A stretch of 64,000 bases of DNA from Bacteroidales bacterium (GTDB lineage: Bacteria; Bacteroidota; Bacteroidia; Bacteroidales; Muribaculaceae). Each line of letters opens with the position of its first letter. Position 1 is the stretch's first letter. The translations under genes and the position numbers were made by a program. Positions 26,027 through 33,702 of this stretch are shown piece by piece. The DNA is taken from positions 12,378 through 76,377 of the forward strand of contig SFNM01000001.1 in NCBI GenBank assembly GCA_004552725.1. The letters are read 5' to 3'. The notes beneath the pieces are model-generated. The model made no database searches. It was given only the letters and a program-made list of their open reading frames with translations, and had not been told where the DNA came from.

Positions 26027-26380
26027 ATGGCCTCCATAACTAACCTCGCCGCCGTCCGCGAGCGGCTTACAGCAGCGCCGATGCAAGCAGAACTGCAAGC
26101 AGAACTGCAAGCAGCGCAGCCGGAACCACAAGCGAAAGCAGCGCCGACACCGGCAGAACCCGACCCGCTCGAACTCGTCCACATCGAGCTGACGCGAGAG
26201 TGCGCCGACTGGCTACTCGCCGACATAGACAAGCGCCGCAAGCGCCTCCGCCAAAGCGTCAACGACCCTAAGACCGGGCAGGCCAAGCGCATCAAGCGCG
26301 AGCGAGAATTAAATTTCGTGGCGTATGCATCCGCCACAATACATAACTCACTAAACAACCCCACCCATGAGAACAATTAA
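26027..26380 (+). CDS. Small early phage protein (117 residues)
   Basis: The N-terminal 50 residues are low complexity, with the triplicated DNA unit GCAAGCAGAACT coding for QAELQAELQAAQPEPQAKA. The C-terminal half is basic (LADIDKRRKRLRQSVNDPKT then GQAKRIKRERELNFVA) and may bind nucleic acid. It follows the coiled-coil gene by 13 bases and overlaps the YopX-family gene by 14. Function unknown. Confidence 0.6.
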   Translation: MASITNLAAVRERLTAAPMQAELQAELQAAQPEPQAKAAPTPAEPDPLELVHIELTRECADWLLADIDKRRKRLRQSVNDPKTGQAKRIKRERELNFVAYASATIHNSLNNPTHENN

Positions 26381-26789
26381 ATTCCGAGGTAAATCAATAT
26401 TTGATGAAGGATGGTTGTATGGAGATTTAGTACACTCATCTGATATGATGAGGTGCGCTATACTCGTCAATGACAAAACTTGTTATGACGAATGTGAAGT
26501 TATCCCTTCCACTATCGGCCAGCTGACTAACTGCACCACCGCCGACGGAGCGGAGATTTACGAGGGCGACAAACTCGTCGACGACTACCTCCCCGGCTAC
26601 TACTTCGTGGTGTACTACGACACCGAGGCCGACGCCTTCCGCCTTTACAAGCGATGGCCGGACGGTCAAATTCTCCACTACCAGGAGCCGCTGCGCATCA
26701 GCCTGATCCGTTACCCCAACCTCCGCCACGCCGGCACCATACACGACGACAAGCTCGCCGCGAACTATTTAGAAAAATTGAATAGTTAA
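26367..26789 (+). CDS. YopX-family phage protein
   Basis: The 140-residue product shows the family pattern: MRTIKFRGKSIFDEGWLYGD at the start, VIPSTIGQLTN and DGAEIYEGDKLVDDYL in the middle. YopX proteins are common in phages of Firmicutes and Bacteroidetes and have no firmly established function. It is the last rightward gene before the second divergent repressor module, so the first early transcript probably ends near here. Confidence 0.85.
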   Translation: MRTIKFRGKSIFDEGWLYGDLVHSSDMMRCAILVNDKTCYDECEVIPSTIGQLTNCTTADGAEIYEGDKLVDDYLPGYYFVVYYDTEADAFRLYKRWPDGQILHYQEPLRISLIRYPNLRHAGTIHDDKLAANYLEKLNS

Positions 26790-26820
26790 AAAAGAGGCTC
26801 GCAATGAACACCCGAGGAAG

Positions 26821-27225
26821 TCAATCAGCAGAAGGCGCGCCCGGAGCCACCGAGGCCGCCAAGTTACCCAACGCAAAGGCCTGCCGCGAGATGGTGGCCG
26901 ACTGCTCCGCAATCGTCTTCTGCTGCGCTTCCACCAAAGCCAGCAGGCGCGAAACAGTGGAGCAAGAACTCTCGGCACATTCGCACGGAGCAGCAAGCGG
27001 TTCTATATTTTTTTCAGGATTATTCAAAATCTCGCCTTCACCGGTTAACAGCCAGCCAATATTTAATTCGGGATATGCTAAAGCAATTCTTTGAACCTTA
27101 TCCGGCTGGATGCCCACACGCATAGAAGAGATGTAAGCATTCGAAACGCCAATTTGCCGGCAAAATTCAGATTTTGAGATTTGCTTTAATTCAATAAATT
27201 TTGTAATCCTTTCTTTTACAGTCAT
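26821..27225 (-). CDS. Phage repressor-like HTH protein (module 2)
   Basis: The 134-residue product has a clear helix-turn-helix (QISKSEFCRQIGVSNAYISS), the motif NIGWLLTGEGEIL at about residues 55-67, and a C-terminal helix (LLALVEAQQKTIAEQSATIS) for oligomerisation. It has the same architecture as the repressor at 24475-24906 but a different recognition helix. It is divergent from the operon at 27395; the 57-base AT-rich gap between repressor start and -33 box holds several TTTAAAT-like repeats that could be operators. Confidence 0.82.
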   Translation of the reverse strand: MTVKERITKFIELKQISKSEFCRQIGVSNAYISSMRVGIQPDKVQRIALAYPELNIGWLLTGEGEILNNPEKNIEPLAAPCECAESSCSTVSRLLALVEAQQKTIAEQSATISRQAFALGNLAASVAPGAPSAD

Positions 27226-27281
27226 TTATATTTAAATTGATTTTAAATTAAGATTCAATATTAAAATTCTGCTTTAAATAT

Positions 27282-27312
27282 TTTGCAAATTCAAAGAAAT
27301 GCTTTATCTTTG
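27282..27312 (+). promoter_or_regulatory. Module 2 rightward early promoter
   Basis: TTTG (27282-27285), 19 bases, TATCTTTG (27305-27312): a full consensus match. The AT-rich stretch 27226-27281 upstream contains repeated TTTAAAT/ATTTAAA words near the repressor start and may carry operators. Confidence 0.7.
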
Positions 27313-27397
27313 CACAGAGTTTTAAAAGACGACACAAAGTTAGCAAAAATTAAACAAACAAGCAATAACAAAAAACCCGTAAAACCACAGAATTATG
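27310..27397 (+). repeat. Early leader copy 2
   Basis: This A-rich leader is a near copy of 24991-25080, ending in CAGAATTATG at the start codon of the gene at 27395. The conservation covers the whole leader although the genes that follow are unrelated. Confidence 0.8.
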
Positions 27398-27616
27398 AAA
27401 AAGTATTCAATCAAAGCCACCTCGCGAACCGCCGCCCTTCTGGCAGAATTAGGCATCTCGTTCGTCTGCACCTACGGAAGAAAAAACGGCAATTTCCGCC
27501 TCTTCTTCCAAGCATGCGAAGAAGACATCGAAACAATCGAAGCCAGCACCGCTTTCACACTTTGCGAGGAGGACGACTTCGGCGGGGACTTCGAAGAATG
27601 GGACGCAATACAATAA
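27395..27616 (+). CDS. Small acidic early protein (73 residues)
   Basis: The product begins MKKYSIKATSRTAALLAELG and ends with a strongly acidic tail (CEEDDFGGDFEEWDAIQ). Such acidic tails occur in DNA mimics and anti-restriction proteins, but no family is recognised. It is the first gene after the second early promoter. Confidence 0.6.
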   Translation: MKKYSIKATSRTAALLAELGISFVCTYGRKNGNFRLFFQACEEDIETIEASTAFTLCEEDDFGGDFEEWDAIQ

Positions 27617-27618
27617 CC

Positions 27619-27711
27619 ATGACCACCAGCGACGCAATCACCTACGCAGCCATGGCAATCAGCCTCCTCCTTTTGGTAGCTTCATTCTTCTTCGACCGCG
27701 ACAACAAATAA
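27619..27711 (+). CDS. Very small membrane protein (30 residues)
   Basis: Two bases after the preceding stop codon an ATG opens a 30-codon frame whose product is one membrane helix (AAMAISLLLLVASFFFDRDN) with a charged end. Position and composition suggest a real phage small membrane protein, but its size makes the call tentative. Confidence 0.5.
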   Translation: MTTSDAITYAAMAISLLLLVASFFFDRDNK

Positions 27712-27734
27712 CAACCCCATAAACCTACAGAACA

Positions 27735-27926
27735 ATGAAAGTCAGAATCACACTCAGCATGCCGGACGCCCTCGAGGCGCTCCTGCGTAGCAAACCCGAC
27801 GAAGTCTGCGCCGCCATCGAGCGCAGCGTGGCCAAAGCCCTCGCCCGCCAAATGAACGTCAACGCCCGCATCGACTTCGACGAACGCGAAGCCACCGACG
27901 ACACCCCGGAATCCCCCGAAGTTTAA
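27735..27926 (+). CDS. Small early protein (63 residues)
   Basis: The product begins MKVRITLSMPDALEALLRSK and is predicted helical with an acidic end. It follows an A-rich leader (AACAACCCCATAAACCTACAG) typical of translation starts in this prophage and is followed by a membrane protein after 18 bases. Function unknown. Confidence 0.55.
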   Translation: MKVRITLSMPDALEALLRSKPDEVCAAIERSVAKALARQMNVNARIDFDEREATDDTPESPEV

Positions 27927-27944
27927 CCTCCTAAACCTCCAGCC

Positions 27945-28154
27945 ATGCAAGCAAAGACCAACAACCGCCGCAAGTGCAGCCTCCGCAACGTCACAGACAA
28001 CGTCGCCCCCTTCGCCCTAATACTCGGCGCCATCGCCGGTTACTTCGGCTTCATCTTCGACATTAACGCCCTTTTTGCCAGCGGCGCGTTAGTCGCCACC
28101 GGCGCAATCTGCGCTTACATGGCGCAACCTCAAACGAAAGGAGACCAACAATGA
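27945..28154 (+). CDS. Small two-helix membrane protein (69 residues)
   Basis: After a basic N-terminus (MQAKTNNRRKCSLRNVTDN) two membrane helices follow (APFALILGAIAGYFGFIF and ALFASGALVATGAICAYMA). The stop overlaps the next start (ATGA). Function unknown; small hydrophobic early proteins in phages can affect host membranes or superinfection. Confidence 0.55.
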   Translation: MQAKTNNRRKCSLRNVTDNVAPFALILGAIAGYFGFIFDINALFASGALVATGAICAYMAQPQTKGDQQ

Positions 28155-28441
28155 ACCAACAAGCCAACGTCACCGCCGCCACCGGCATTTTCGCCCGCCT
28201 TGGCCGCTATTGCTCAGAACTCCGCCGCCGCCACCGCAGCGCCGAGGCCAACCGCAACGCCCGCGAGCTGAACCGCCGCTTTCAGGTAGAAGAGCGAGAA
28301 GGCGCCATTTACATCACCCTCGACGGCGTAGCCATCAAGAAGTTCATGCCGATGGCCGCAATCAGCGACATAGTAAGAGAGCTCACCAACGCCCGCGCCG
28401 CCGCATCCGACCACAAACGCCACGTTCCATTCCAACTTTAA
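28151..28441 (+). CDS. Small basic early protein (96 residues)
   Basis: The product is basic in the first half (LRRRHRSAEANRNARELNRR) and has a short beta-rich second half (EREGAIYITLDGVAIKKFM). It starts within an ATGA overlap with the upstream gene, so it is translationally coupled. No family recognised. Confidence 0.55.
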   Translation: MNQQANVTAATGIFARLGRYCSELRRRHRSAEANRNARELNRRFQVEEREGAIYITLDGVAIKKFMPMAAISDIVRELTNARAAASDHKRHVPFQL

Positions 28442-28453
28442 ACCCATACGACA

Positions 28454-28933
28454 ATGAGCACTGCCACATTTACCCCCAAGCAATTAGCCGACTTAGCCGC
28501 CGGCAAGATAGCCCGCACCGAAGCCCCCGACCTTATCGAAGTAACCCTCGGCAACCTTTGGCTCTACGAAGAGAAGCTGGTGCGAAAATACGACAACGAA
28601 GCCACCACCGCCACCACATTAGACGCCAAAGCCGGATGGGACGACGCCCGCCGAGCCGCCCAGCGCATGCGCGACGACTTCCTCGACATATTCAACGCCT
28701 ACAAGGCCGAGGGCTACGCCGCCATGATGGCCATGGTCGAAGACAAAACCGAGGCACGGCACCGCCGAGTGAAGCACCTCCAGGGCAACCGCAGCGCCCG
28801 CGAGGAGATAGCAGTGGCGCAAGCCGAAGCCGCCTACTTTGCCTACCTCGCCGACGATTTAATCAACGCCGGGCGCATCACCCGCAAAGAGAGCGCCCGC
28901 GCCGAGGCCAAGCAGTACGTGGAGAGCCTGTAA
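28454..28933 (+). CDS. Hypothetical early protein (159 residues)
   Basis: The product begins MSTATFTPKQLADLAAGKIA and is almost wholly helical with many Ala and charged residues (RRAAQRMRDDFLDIFNAYKA). No motif is recognised. It is the last gene before a 174-base non-coding stretch. Confidence 0.6.
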   Translation: MSTATFTPKQLADLAAGKIARTEAPDLIEVTLGNLWLYEEKLVRKYDNEATTATTLDAKAGWDDARRAAQRMRDDFLDIFNAYKAEGYAAMMAMVEDKTEARHRRVKHLQGNRSAREEIAVAQAEAAYFAYLADDLINAGRITRKESARAEAKQYVESL

Positions 28934-29107
28934 AACCATAAGGCAACAATCCCAATAGGAGCCAGCGGAGCCGGACGCCCCGGCGCAAGGCCTCAAACCG
29001 ATGATGCGAGGGAACAAGACCTCGGCCACAGGGCAGGCGGGCGATGCCTCCCAATCGGCTACCCCGCCACCCTTTCAACAAAAAACATTAACCCCCAACA
29101 TATAGCA
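28934..29107 (+). other. GC-rich non-coding stretch with hairpins
   Basis: No reading frame fits here. The sequence can form GCCGG/CCGGC (28970-28974/28980-28984), CGAGG/CCTCG (29007-29011/29020-29024) and an enclosing CCGAT/ATCGG pairing (28998-29002/29054-29058). The last 40 bases are an A-rich leader for the gene at 29108. It may be a small structured RNA or leader element; no known family is recognised. Confidence 0.4.
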
Positions 29108-29413
29108 ATGACAACCACCAAGACAAAGACATTCAAAGGAGTACTCCCCCAAGCCGCCTCAGCAGCAACCGCGCCGCTGAGTGCCGGCAACCAACAGCCG
29201 CTCCAATATCGCGGCTTCCGCCGAGGCCTCGGGCAAGTACTTCACAAAGATTATAGCACCGTGATGCGCGAGCTGCACGAGGCGCTCGGCGTTGCCACCC
29301 GCTCCGGCCTTCATTTTTACATCCACGGCAAGACGCGAGTGCGAGCCGAACAAGCCGACCGCGTCAAGCAAGTATTTAACAACCACGGAATCACAGATAT
29401 ATGGGACGCATAA
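29108..29413 (+). CDS. Hypothetical DNA-binding-like protein (101 residues)
   Basis: The second half reads like a short DNA-binding domain (DYSTVMRELHEALGVATRSG, then HFYIHGKTRVRAEQADRVKQ) preceded by a flexible N-terminus. It overlaps the LuxR-type gene by 13 bases. Family not recognised. Confidence 0.55.
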   Translation: MTTTKTKTFKGVLPQAASAATAPLSAGNQQPLQYRGFRRGLGQVLHKDYSTVMRELHEALGVATRSGLHFYIHGKTRVRAEQADRVKQVFNNHGITDIWDA

Positions 29414-29802
29414 ACATCGACGCGCGCCTCACACCGCGCGAAACACAAATCGCCGAGCTCTTAGCATGGGGAGCAGCGCGAAAAGAAGTGGCCGACCGCC
29501 TCTGCATATCGCTCCGCACCGTAGAAGCCACCGCCCGCCACATATTCGAAAAAGTCGGCATTCAGAAGGCCACAGAATTGTGTGTTTACTGGTTCGTGGC
29601 ACACTGCGGGGTCAGCTCCAACCTCGACCCGTTGAAGCGAGTATTCGCCGGCCTGCTATTGATAGCGATTCTCCCTTACGAACTATTCGGCCACGACCCG
29701 AGCCAGTCAACCCGCACCGGCCGGAGCATCAGAGTAACAGCGCGCGCCGCCCGCCCGGGGCGCAACCGCCGCCAGAACATCCCCAACCCCTTTGCAGCAT
29801 AA
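29401..29802 (+). CDS. LuxR-type HTH protein with hydrophobic C-terminal segment
   Basis: The N-terminal 65 residues are a GerE/LuxR helix-turn-helix (LTPRETQIAELLAWGAARKE, ADRLCISLRTVEATARHIFE). A hydrophobic segment (VFAGLLLIAILPYELFG) follows and then a basic tail. LuxR-type domains are transcriptional regulators; here no sensor domain is present, and the hydrophobic segment could tie the protein to the membrane. It may control later phage transcription, but this is inference. Confidence 0.7.
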   Translation: MGRINIDARLTPRETQIAELLAWGAARKEVADRLCISLRTVEATARHIFEKVGIQKATELCVYWFVAHCGVSSNLDPLKRVFAGLLLIAILPYELFGHDPSQSTRTGRSIRVTARAARPGRNRRQNIPNPFAA

Positions 29803-29807
29803 CACCC

Positions 29808-29981
29808 ATGAGCACCAAAGACCACCCCGCCAAAATCGACTGCATAAAATGCGGCTTCGGCGCCCTCCTCGGCTACTTCGAGGGAGAAGGCAACCGCCCC
29901 GTTTATATTTGCCCGCGCTGCGGCGTGTGGTTCATCCCCAACACCAAAGAAATCCACCCCTTAAAAACTCGACAGAAATGA
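29808..29981 (+). CDS. Small zinc-ribbon protein (57 residues)
   Basis: The product begins MSTKDHPAKIDCIKCGFGAL and carries two CxxC pairs (CIKC and CPRC), the layout of a minimal zinc ribbon. The stop overlaps the next start (ATGA at 29978-29981), so it is coupled to the DUF3853-like gene. Role unknown; such proteins bind nucleic acid or partner proteins. Confidence 0.65.
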   Translation: MSTKDHPAKIDCIKCGFGALLGYFEGEGNRPVYICPRCGVWFIPNTKEIHPLKTRQK

Positions 29982-30295
29982 ACATCGCAAGAATTTCAGA
30001 CACCACGCGCATCATCGACCTCACCGTGGGACAATTAGAAGACCTCACCCGCCAATGGATGAGCGAGCTGGCGCAAGCAATTCAGGCCAAACAGGAGAAC
30101 CGCCCACAAAAGCGCTTCGTTTACGGCCTTCAGGGCTTGCAAGATTTGCTCAAATGCGGACGCACAGCCGCCTGTCAGCTCAACACCAGCGGCAAAATCG
30201 CCGCCGCAACAAGCCGATTTAACAACGTAATCGTTTACGACGCCGACATGGTGCTCGAACTACTGGGACGAGCACCTCAAGCCGCCGCACAATAA
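29978..30295 (+). CDS. DUF3853-like HTH protein
   Basis: The start at 29978 overlaps the zinc-ribbon stop by four bases. The 105-residue product has the pattern KRFVYGLQGLQDLLKCGRTA then TSGKIAAATSRFNNVIVYDA known from the small DUF3853 proteins of Bacteroidetes mobile elements, in which a helix-turn-helix reads a GKI-type recognition helix. A regulator or excision-type function is likely but unproven. Confidence 0.7.
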   Translation: MNIARISDTTRIIDLTVGQLEDLTRQWMSELAQAIQAKQENRPQKRFVYGLQGLQDLLKCGRTAACQLNTSGKIAAATSRFNNVIVYDADMVLELLGRAPQAAAQ

Positions 30296-30318
30296 TAACC
30301 GCCAAAACACAGCCCCCC

Positions 30319-32376
30319 ATGAAACAGCTACAGATTCAGCGCATCGCCCTCAACTACTTCAAGGGCATCCGCCAAGCGAAAATGGAGTTCCGCCCCGATG
30401 TAACCACCATTATCGGCGACAACGGCACCGGCAAGAGCACCATCGCCGACGCATTCGCCTGGCTCCTATTCGGCAAAAACGCCGCCGGCGACAGCGACCA
30501 GCGCTTCAGCATCAAAACCCTCGAAGCCGATGGCAACTTCATTCCCGACCTCAACCACGAAGTCAGCGCCGACTTCCGCATCACCGACACCGCCACCGGA
30601 GAAATCCGAGAAATCAGCCTGCGCCGCGCCTTGGTGGAAGACTGGCGCACGGCACCGGGCGAAACCGAGCGAGTGCTCCGCGGCCACCATACCGACTATT
30701 TTTTCAACGACATACCGGTCAAAAAAAGCGAGTACGACTCAAAGGTGGCCGAGATAATCCCCGCCGAAGTCTTCCGCCTCATCACCGACCCCGCCGCCTT
30801 CCTCGCCCAGCCATGGGAGCAGCAGCGCGCCCAGCTCACCGCCATTTCCGGTGCCGACAACCTCGACACCGCAGCCATCGCCGCCGGCGTTCAAGACTTC
30901 GAACGCCTACTCCAACGCATTAAAGGCGTAACCCTCGAGCAATACCGCGCCGGGCTATTAAACGAAAAAAAGCGTTTAGAGGCCGAGCTGGTAAAAATCC
31001 CCACGCGAATAGACGAAGTGCAGCGCAGCACACCGCTCACCCCCGACTTCGCCGAGTTAGAAGCCCGCAAGGCTGAACTCGAAGCGCGCGAAGCCGGCAT
31101 TATAAAGGTGGCCACAGACGTCGCCGAGCGCCAGCGCGTCAAGTACGAAGCCGCCCAGAGCATTCGCCACCAAATCGACCAACTACAAGACGAGCTGATG
31201 GCCATGACACAGAAGGCCGTGGCCGAACTTCAAAATCTCAAATTCGACCGAGAGCAAGCCATCAACGAAGGCCGCCGAGCACTCGCCACCATCGACCGAG
31301 AAATCAACTTCGAACAGCAGCAAGCGCAATTCTCCACCATCGACCGAGAACTCGCCTCCATACAGAGCCAAATTGACGACCTCGAGGCCAAGCAGGAAGC
31401 AGCGCGCGCCGAGTATCGCGACATCGCCGCCCGCCCATACGACCCCGACACATTCACCTGTCCGCTGTTCCGGCACCGGTGCACCGACCCGACGGCATGC
31501 AGCGCCAACGGCGAGAGCTTCAACACCGCCAAGGTGCAAGACCTCAAGCGCCGCCAAAGAGAAGGACGAGAGCGCAACGAGCAGCTCGCCGAACTCCGCC
31601 AACGCCTCGAAACCCTGACCGCGGAGAAGACCGCTCAACAACAGCAGCGCGCCGCCAAGTTAGAAGAACTCAACCAACGCCGCGCCGACGAAGCCGCACG
31701 CCTCGAAGCGCTTCAGGCTCTTGCTCCCATCACCTCCGACAACCTCAAGGTGGAAGACATACCCGGCCACGCCGAGAAGAGCGCGCGCCTCGAAGAGCTG
31801 CGCCGCCAATACAATCAGGCCACCGACACCGGCGTCGAGCCGCAACAGCCGGCCACCGACAGCGCCGAGTTAAAGAGCATCCGCCGCGAACTCGACGAGG
31901 TGAAGCGCCGCCTCGGCCTGCGCATTATCATAGAGCAGATGAACGCCCGCGTTGAGGAGCTGCACAACCAAACCCGCGAGCTCGCACAGAGCAAAGCCGA
32001 AATCGAACGAGAACTCGCCACCGTGACGGCCTATTCCGTAGCCATAGACAACGCCATCGAGGAGCAGGTGAACCGCCGCTTCAAGGCCGTAAAATTCCGC
32101 CTGTTCAAAACCTTGGTAAACGGTACCCGCCAGCCCGACTGCATCGCCACCGTTAACGGCGTAAAATACAGCGATGTAAACACCGCCGGACGCATCAACG
32201 CCGGCATGGACATAATCGACGCGCTCACCCATTACCACAACTTCTCCGCGCCCATCTTCGTAGACAATTGCGAAAGCGTGGCGAAGTTGTACCACCCCGC
32301 CGACGCCCAAATCATTCAACTCAAATTCGTAAAAGGAAGCCCGCTCCAACTTGAAGAAGGAGAGGGCGCAAAATAA
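30319..32376 (+). CDS. SbcC/Rad50-like AAA ATPase
   Basis: The 685-residue product has Walker A GDNGTGKST (residues 33-41) in an ABC/SMC-type N-terminal half, a long coiled coil interrupted by a Cys-containing turn (CPLFRHRCTDPTAC, about residue 385) that resembles a zinc hook, and a C-terminal half with a Walker-B-like APIFVDNCESVAK. SMC-like ATPases of this kind act with a nuclease on DNA ends. It is followed by RecT and an MBL-fold protein, so I infer a recombination module in which this ATPase and the MBL-fold protein supply end processing. Confidence 0.85.
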   Translation: MKQLQIQRIALNYFKGIRQAKMEFRPDVTTIIGDNGTGKSTIADAFAWLLFGKNAAGDSDQRFSIKTLEADGNFIPDLNHEVSADFRITDTATGEIREISLRRALVEDWRTAPGETERVLRGHHTDYFFNDIPVKKSEYDSKVAEIIPAEVFRLITDPAAFLAQPWEQQRAQLTAISGADNLDTAAIAAGVQDFERLLQRIKGVTLEQYRAGLLNEKKRLEAELVKIPTRIDEVQRSTPLTPDFAELEARKAELEAREAGIIKVATDVAERQRVKYEAAQSIRHQIDQLQDELMAMTQKAVAELQNLKFDREQAINEGRRALATIDREINFEQQQAQFSTIDRELASIQSQIDDLEAKQEAARAEYRDIAARPYDPDTFTCPLFRHRCTDPTACSANGESFNTAKVQDLKRRQREGRERNEQLAELRQRLETLTAEKTAQQQQRAAKLEELNQRRADEAARLEALQALAPITSDNLKVEDIPGHAEKSARLEELRRQYNQATDTGVEPQQPATDSAELKSIRRELDEVKRRLGLRIIIEQMNARVEELHNQTRELAQSKAEIERELATVTAYSVAIDNAIEEQVNRRFKAVKFRLFKTLVNGTRQPDCIATVNGVKYSDVNTAGRINAGMDIIDALTHYHNFSAPIFVDNCESVAKLYHPADAQIIQLKFVKGSPLQLEEGEGAK

Positions 32377-32834
32377 AAAGGCCGGCTCAAGCGAGAGCAG
32401 ACCTCCGCCGTGAGGCGGGAACCATTCAAGTGTTTTCTGTTATAACGGCGGCGGCCTGTCCACATAACGACCGCCGCCAACAAGCCCGAGAACGCGCGTA
32501 AGATGGTAGCCGCGCACGTAGCTAAATAAATGTTTTTATTATTGTTATTTCGTTTTGTTTGTTTCAGCCGAGCCGCGAGGCTCTAAGAAGATAAGTAAGT
32601 ATGATGATCCGCCCGACCTTATAGCGATAAGAACGGGCACAGCCACCGAGAGGTGGCATGCACTGAGAAATTTCATTCATTTGATTTAGATATCGCAAAT
32701 TCAGCGCCGCGAGGCGCAACACCAAGGTTAATAATTCGGTGACAGCTACGGCAGCAGCCGGTTCAACTCCGGCCTCGGGCACACAATTAACCCATAATAT
32801 TAACCGGCGACTTTCGCCACTAAAACCAAAGCAA
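32377..32834 (+). ncRNA. Candidate large structured RNA with GNRA hairpins and a tRNA-like T arm
   Basis: These 458 bases hold no gene but contain several GNRA-capped stems: CCGCC-GTGA-GGCGG (32405-32418), GAGCC-GCGA-GGCTC (32570-32583), GCCACC-GAGA-GGTGGC (32642-32657) and GCGCC-GCGA-GGCGC (32704-32717), plus GCCCG/CGGGC with an inner TTAT/ATAA stem (32611-32638). A T arm (GCCGG-TTCAACT-CCGGC, 32757-32773) is followed by CTCGGGC (32774-32780), whose exact complement GCCCGAG lies at 32484-32490. An AGGCCG/CGGCCT pairing (32379-32384/32452-32457) is near the left end. No known RNA family is recognised. Confidence 0.55.
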
Positions 32835-33689
32835 ATGGACAACGTAACAAACCCCACCCAGCTGCCCGCCGTCATCGACGACGCCCGCAAGCAATTCGAG
32901 CTGGCCTGCCGCAGTGCCGAAGGCCTTCAGACCATCAACAACTTCGGCGCCGCCTTTCAGGCCGTAACCGTAGTGAACCTTCTCCGCCAAGCCCTCACCG
33001 ACCAAGTAATGGACGCGGTATTCATGCCGCTGATGAACACCAAAGTGGGCTTCCTCACCGACCACACCGGCAAGCCCCGCGGCTCCAAGCCGGCGCTCCC
33101 GCCCTACAGCCGCGCCGTGGTGCGTGACGCCATCATCGACGCCGTAAGTTACGGCCTGCTCCCCACCGGCAACCAGTTCAACATCATCGCTGAGCGGATG
33201 TATCCCACCAAAGAAGGCTACACAGCCCTCCTCCGCCGCCTCGGTTGCAAGTACTTCATCGAAGTCAGCTACGACCAAAGCAAGACCGAGGGCTTCGCCG
33301 AAATCCCCTGCAAAATTACCTACCAATACGGCGGCGAACGCAACTCCTTCAGCATCGTGGCCACGGTGAAAAAAGACAGCTACAGCAGCCCCGACCAACT
33401 CCGTGGCAAAGCCGAGCGCCGCGCCAAAAAAGCCCTGTTCGAATACATCACAGGGTGCGACTTTGGCGACGCTGACGAAGAGAGCAGCAAGCCCGTGGAC
33501 GTAGTGGCCGAAGAGATAGCCACCTCGGCCAACAAAGGCCGCACAATCGGCGCCAAGCCGGCGCAAGCACAAACCGCCCAGCCGCAACAGCCGGCAGCCA
33601 AGGCCGCGACCGCCCAGCCGCAACAGCCGGCAACACAAGCACAGGCACAGGCACAATCGGCCGAAGAGCTTCCCGAACTCGACTTCTAA
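32835..33689 (+). CDS. recT: RecT-family single-strand annealing protein
   Basis: The start at 32835 (MDNVTNPTQLPAVIDDARKQ) is taken because the upstream in-frame stretch is the tRNA-like sequence. The 284-residue product has the RecT pattern: SRAVVRDAIIDAVSYGLLPT, NQFNIIAERMYPTKEGYTAL, KAERRAKKALFEYITGCDFG. RecT proteins anneal single strands during phage recombination. The C-terminal 60 residues are a Gln/Ala/Pro repeat (QTAQPQQPAAKAATAQPQQP) ending in an acidic tip (SAEELPELDF), reminiscent of SSB-type tails. Confidence 0.9.
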   Translation: MDNVTNPTQLPAVIDDARKQFELACRSAEGLQTINNFGAAFQAVTVVNLLRQALTDQVMDAVFMPLMNTKVGFLTDHTGKPRGSKPALPPYSRAVVRDAIIDAVSYGLLPTGNQFNIIAERMYPTKEGYTALLRRLGCKYFIEVSYDQSKTEGFAEIPCKITYQYGGERNSFSIVATVKKDSYSSPDQLRGKAERRAKKALFEYITGCDFGDADEESSKPVDVVAEEIATSANKGRTIGAKPAQAQTAQPQQPAAKAATAQPQQPATQAQAQAQSAEELPELDF

Positions 33690-33702
33690 CCGGTAACCAC
33701 GT

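Noticed and set aside
26080..26120. Short GCAAGCAGAACT repeats as iterons
   Set aside because: Only about three 12-base units, in frame, in a low-complexity Ala/Gln-rich coding segment, with no AT-rich stretch nearby.
32690..32783. Ordinary tRNA gene ending in the T arm at 32757-32773
   Set aside because: No acceptor, D arm or anticodon arm fits within 75-95 bases upstream; the only acceptor complement is 284 bases away. Treated as part of a structured RNA candidate.
32484..32783. tmRNA
   Set aside because: The ends could close like a tmRNA, but there is no tag reading frame ending in an ALAA-like sequence and no G-U pair at the alanine identity position.
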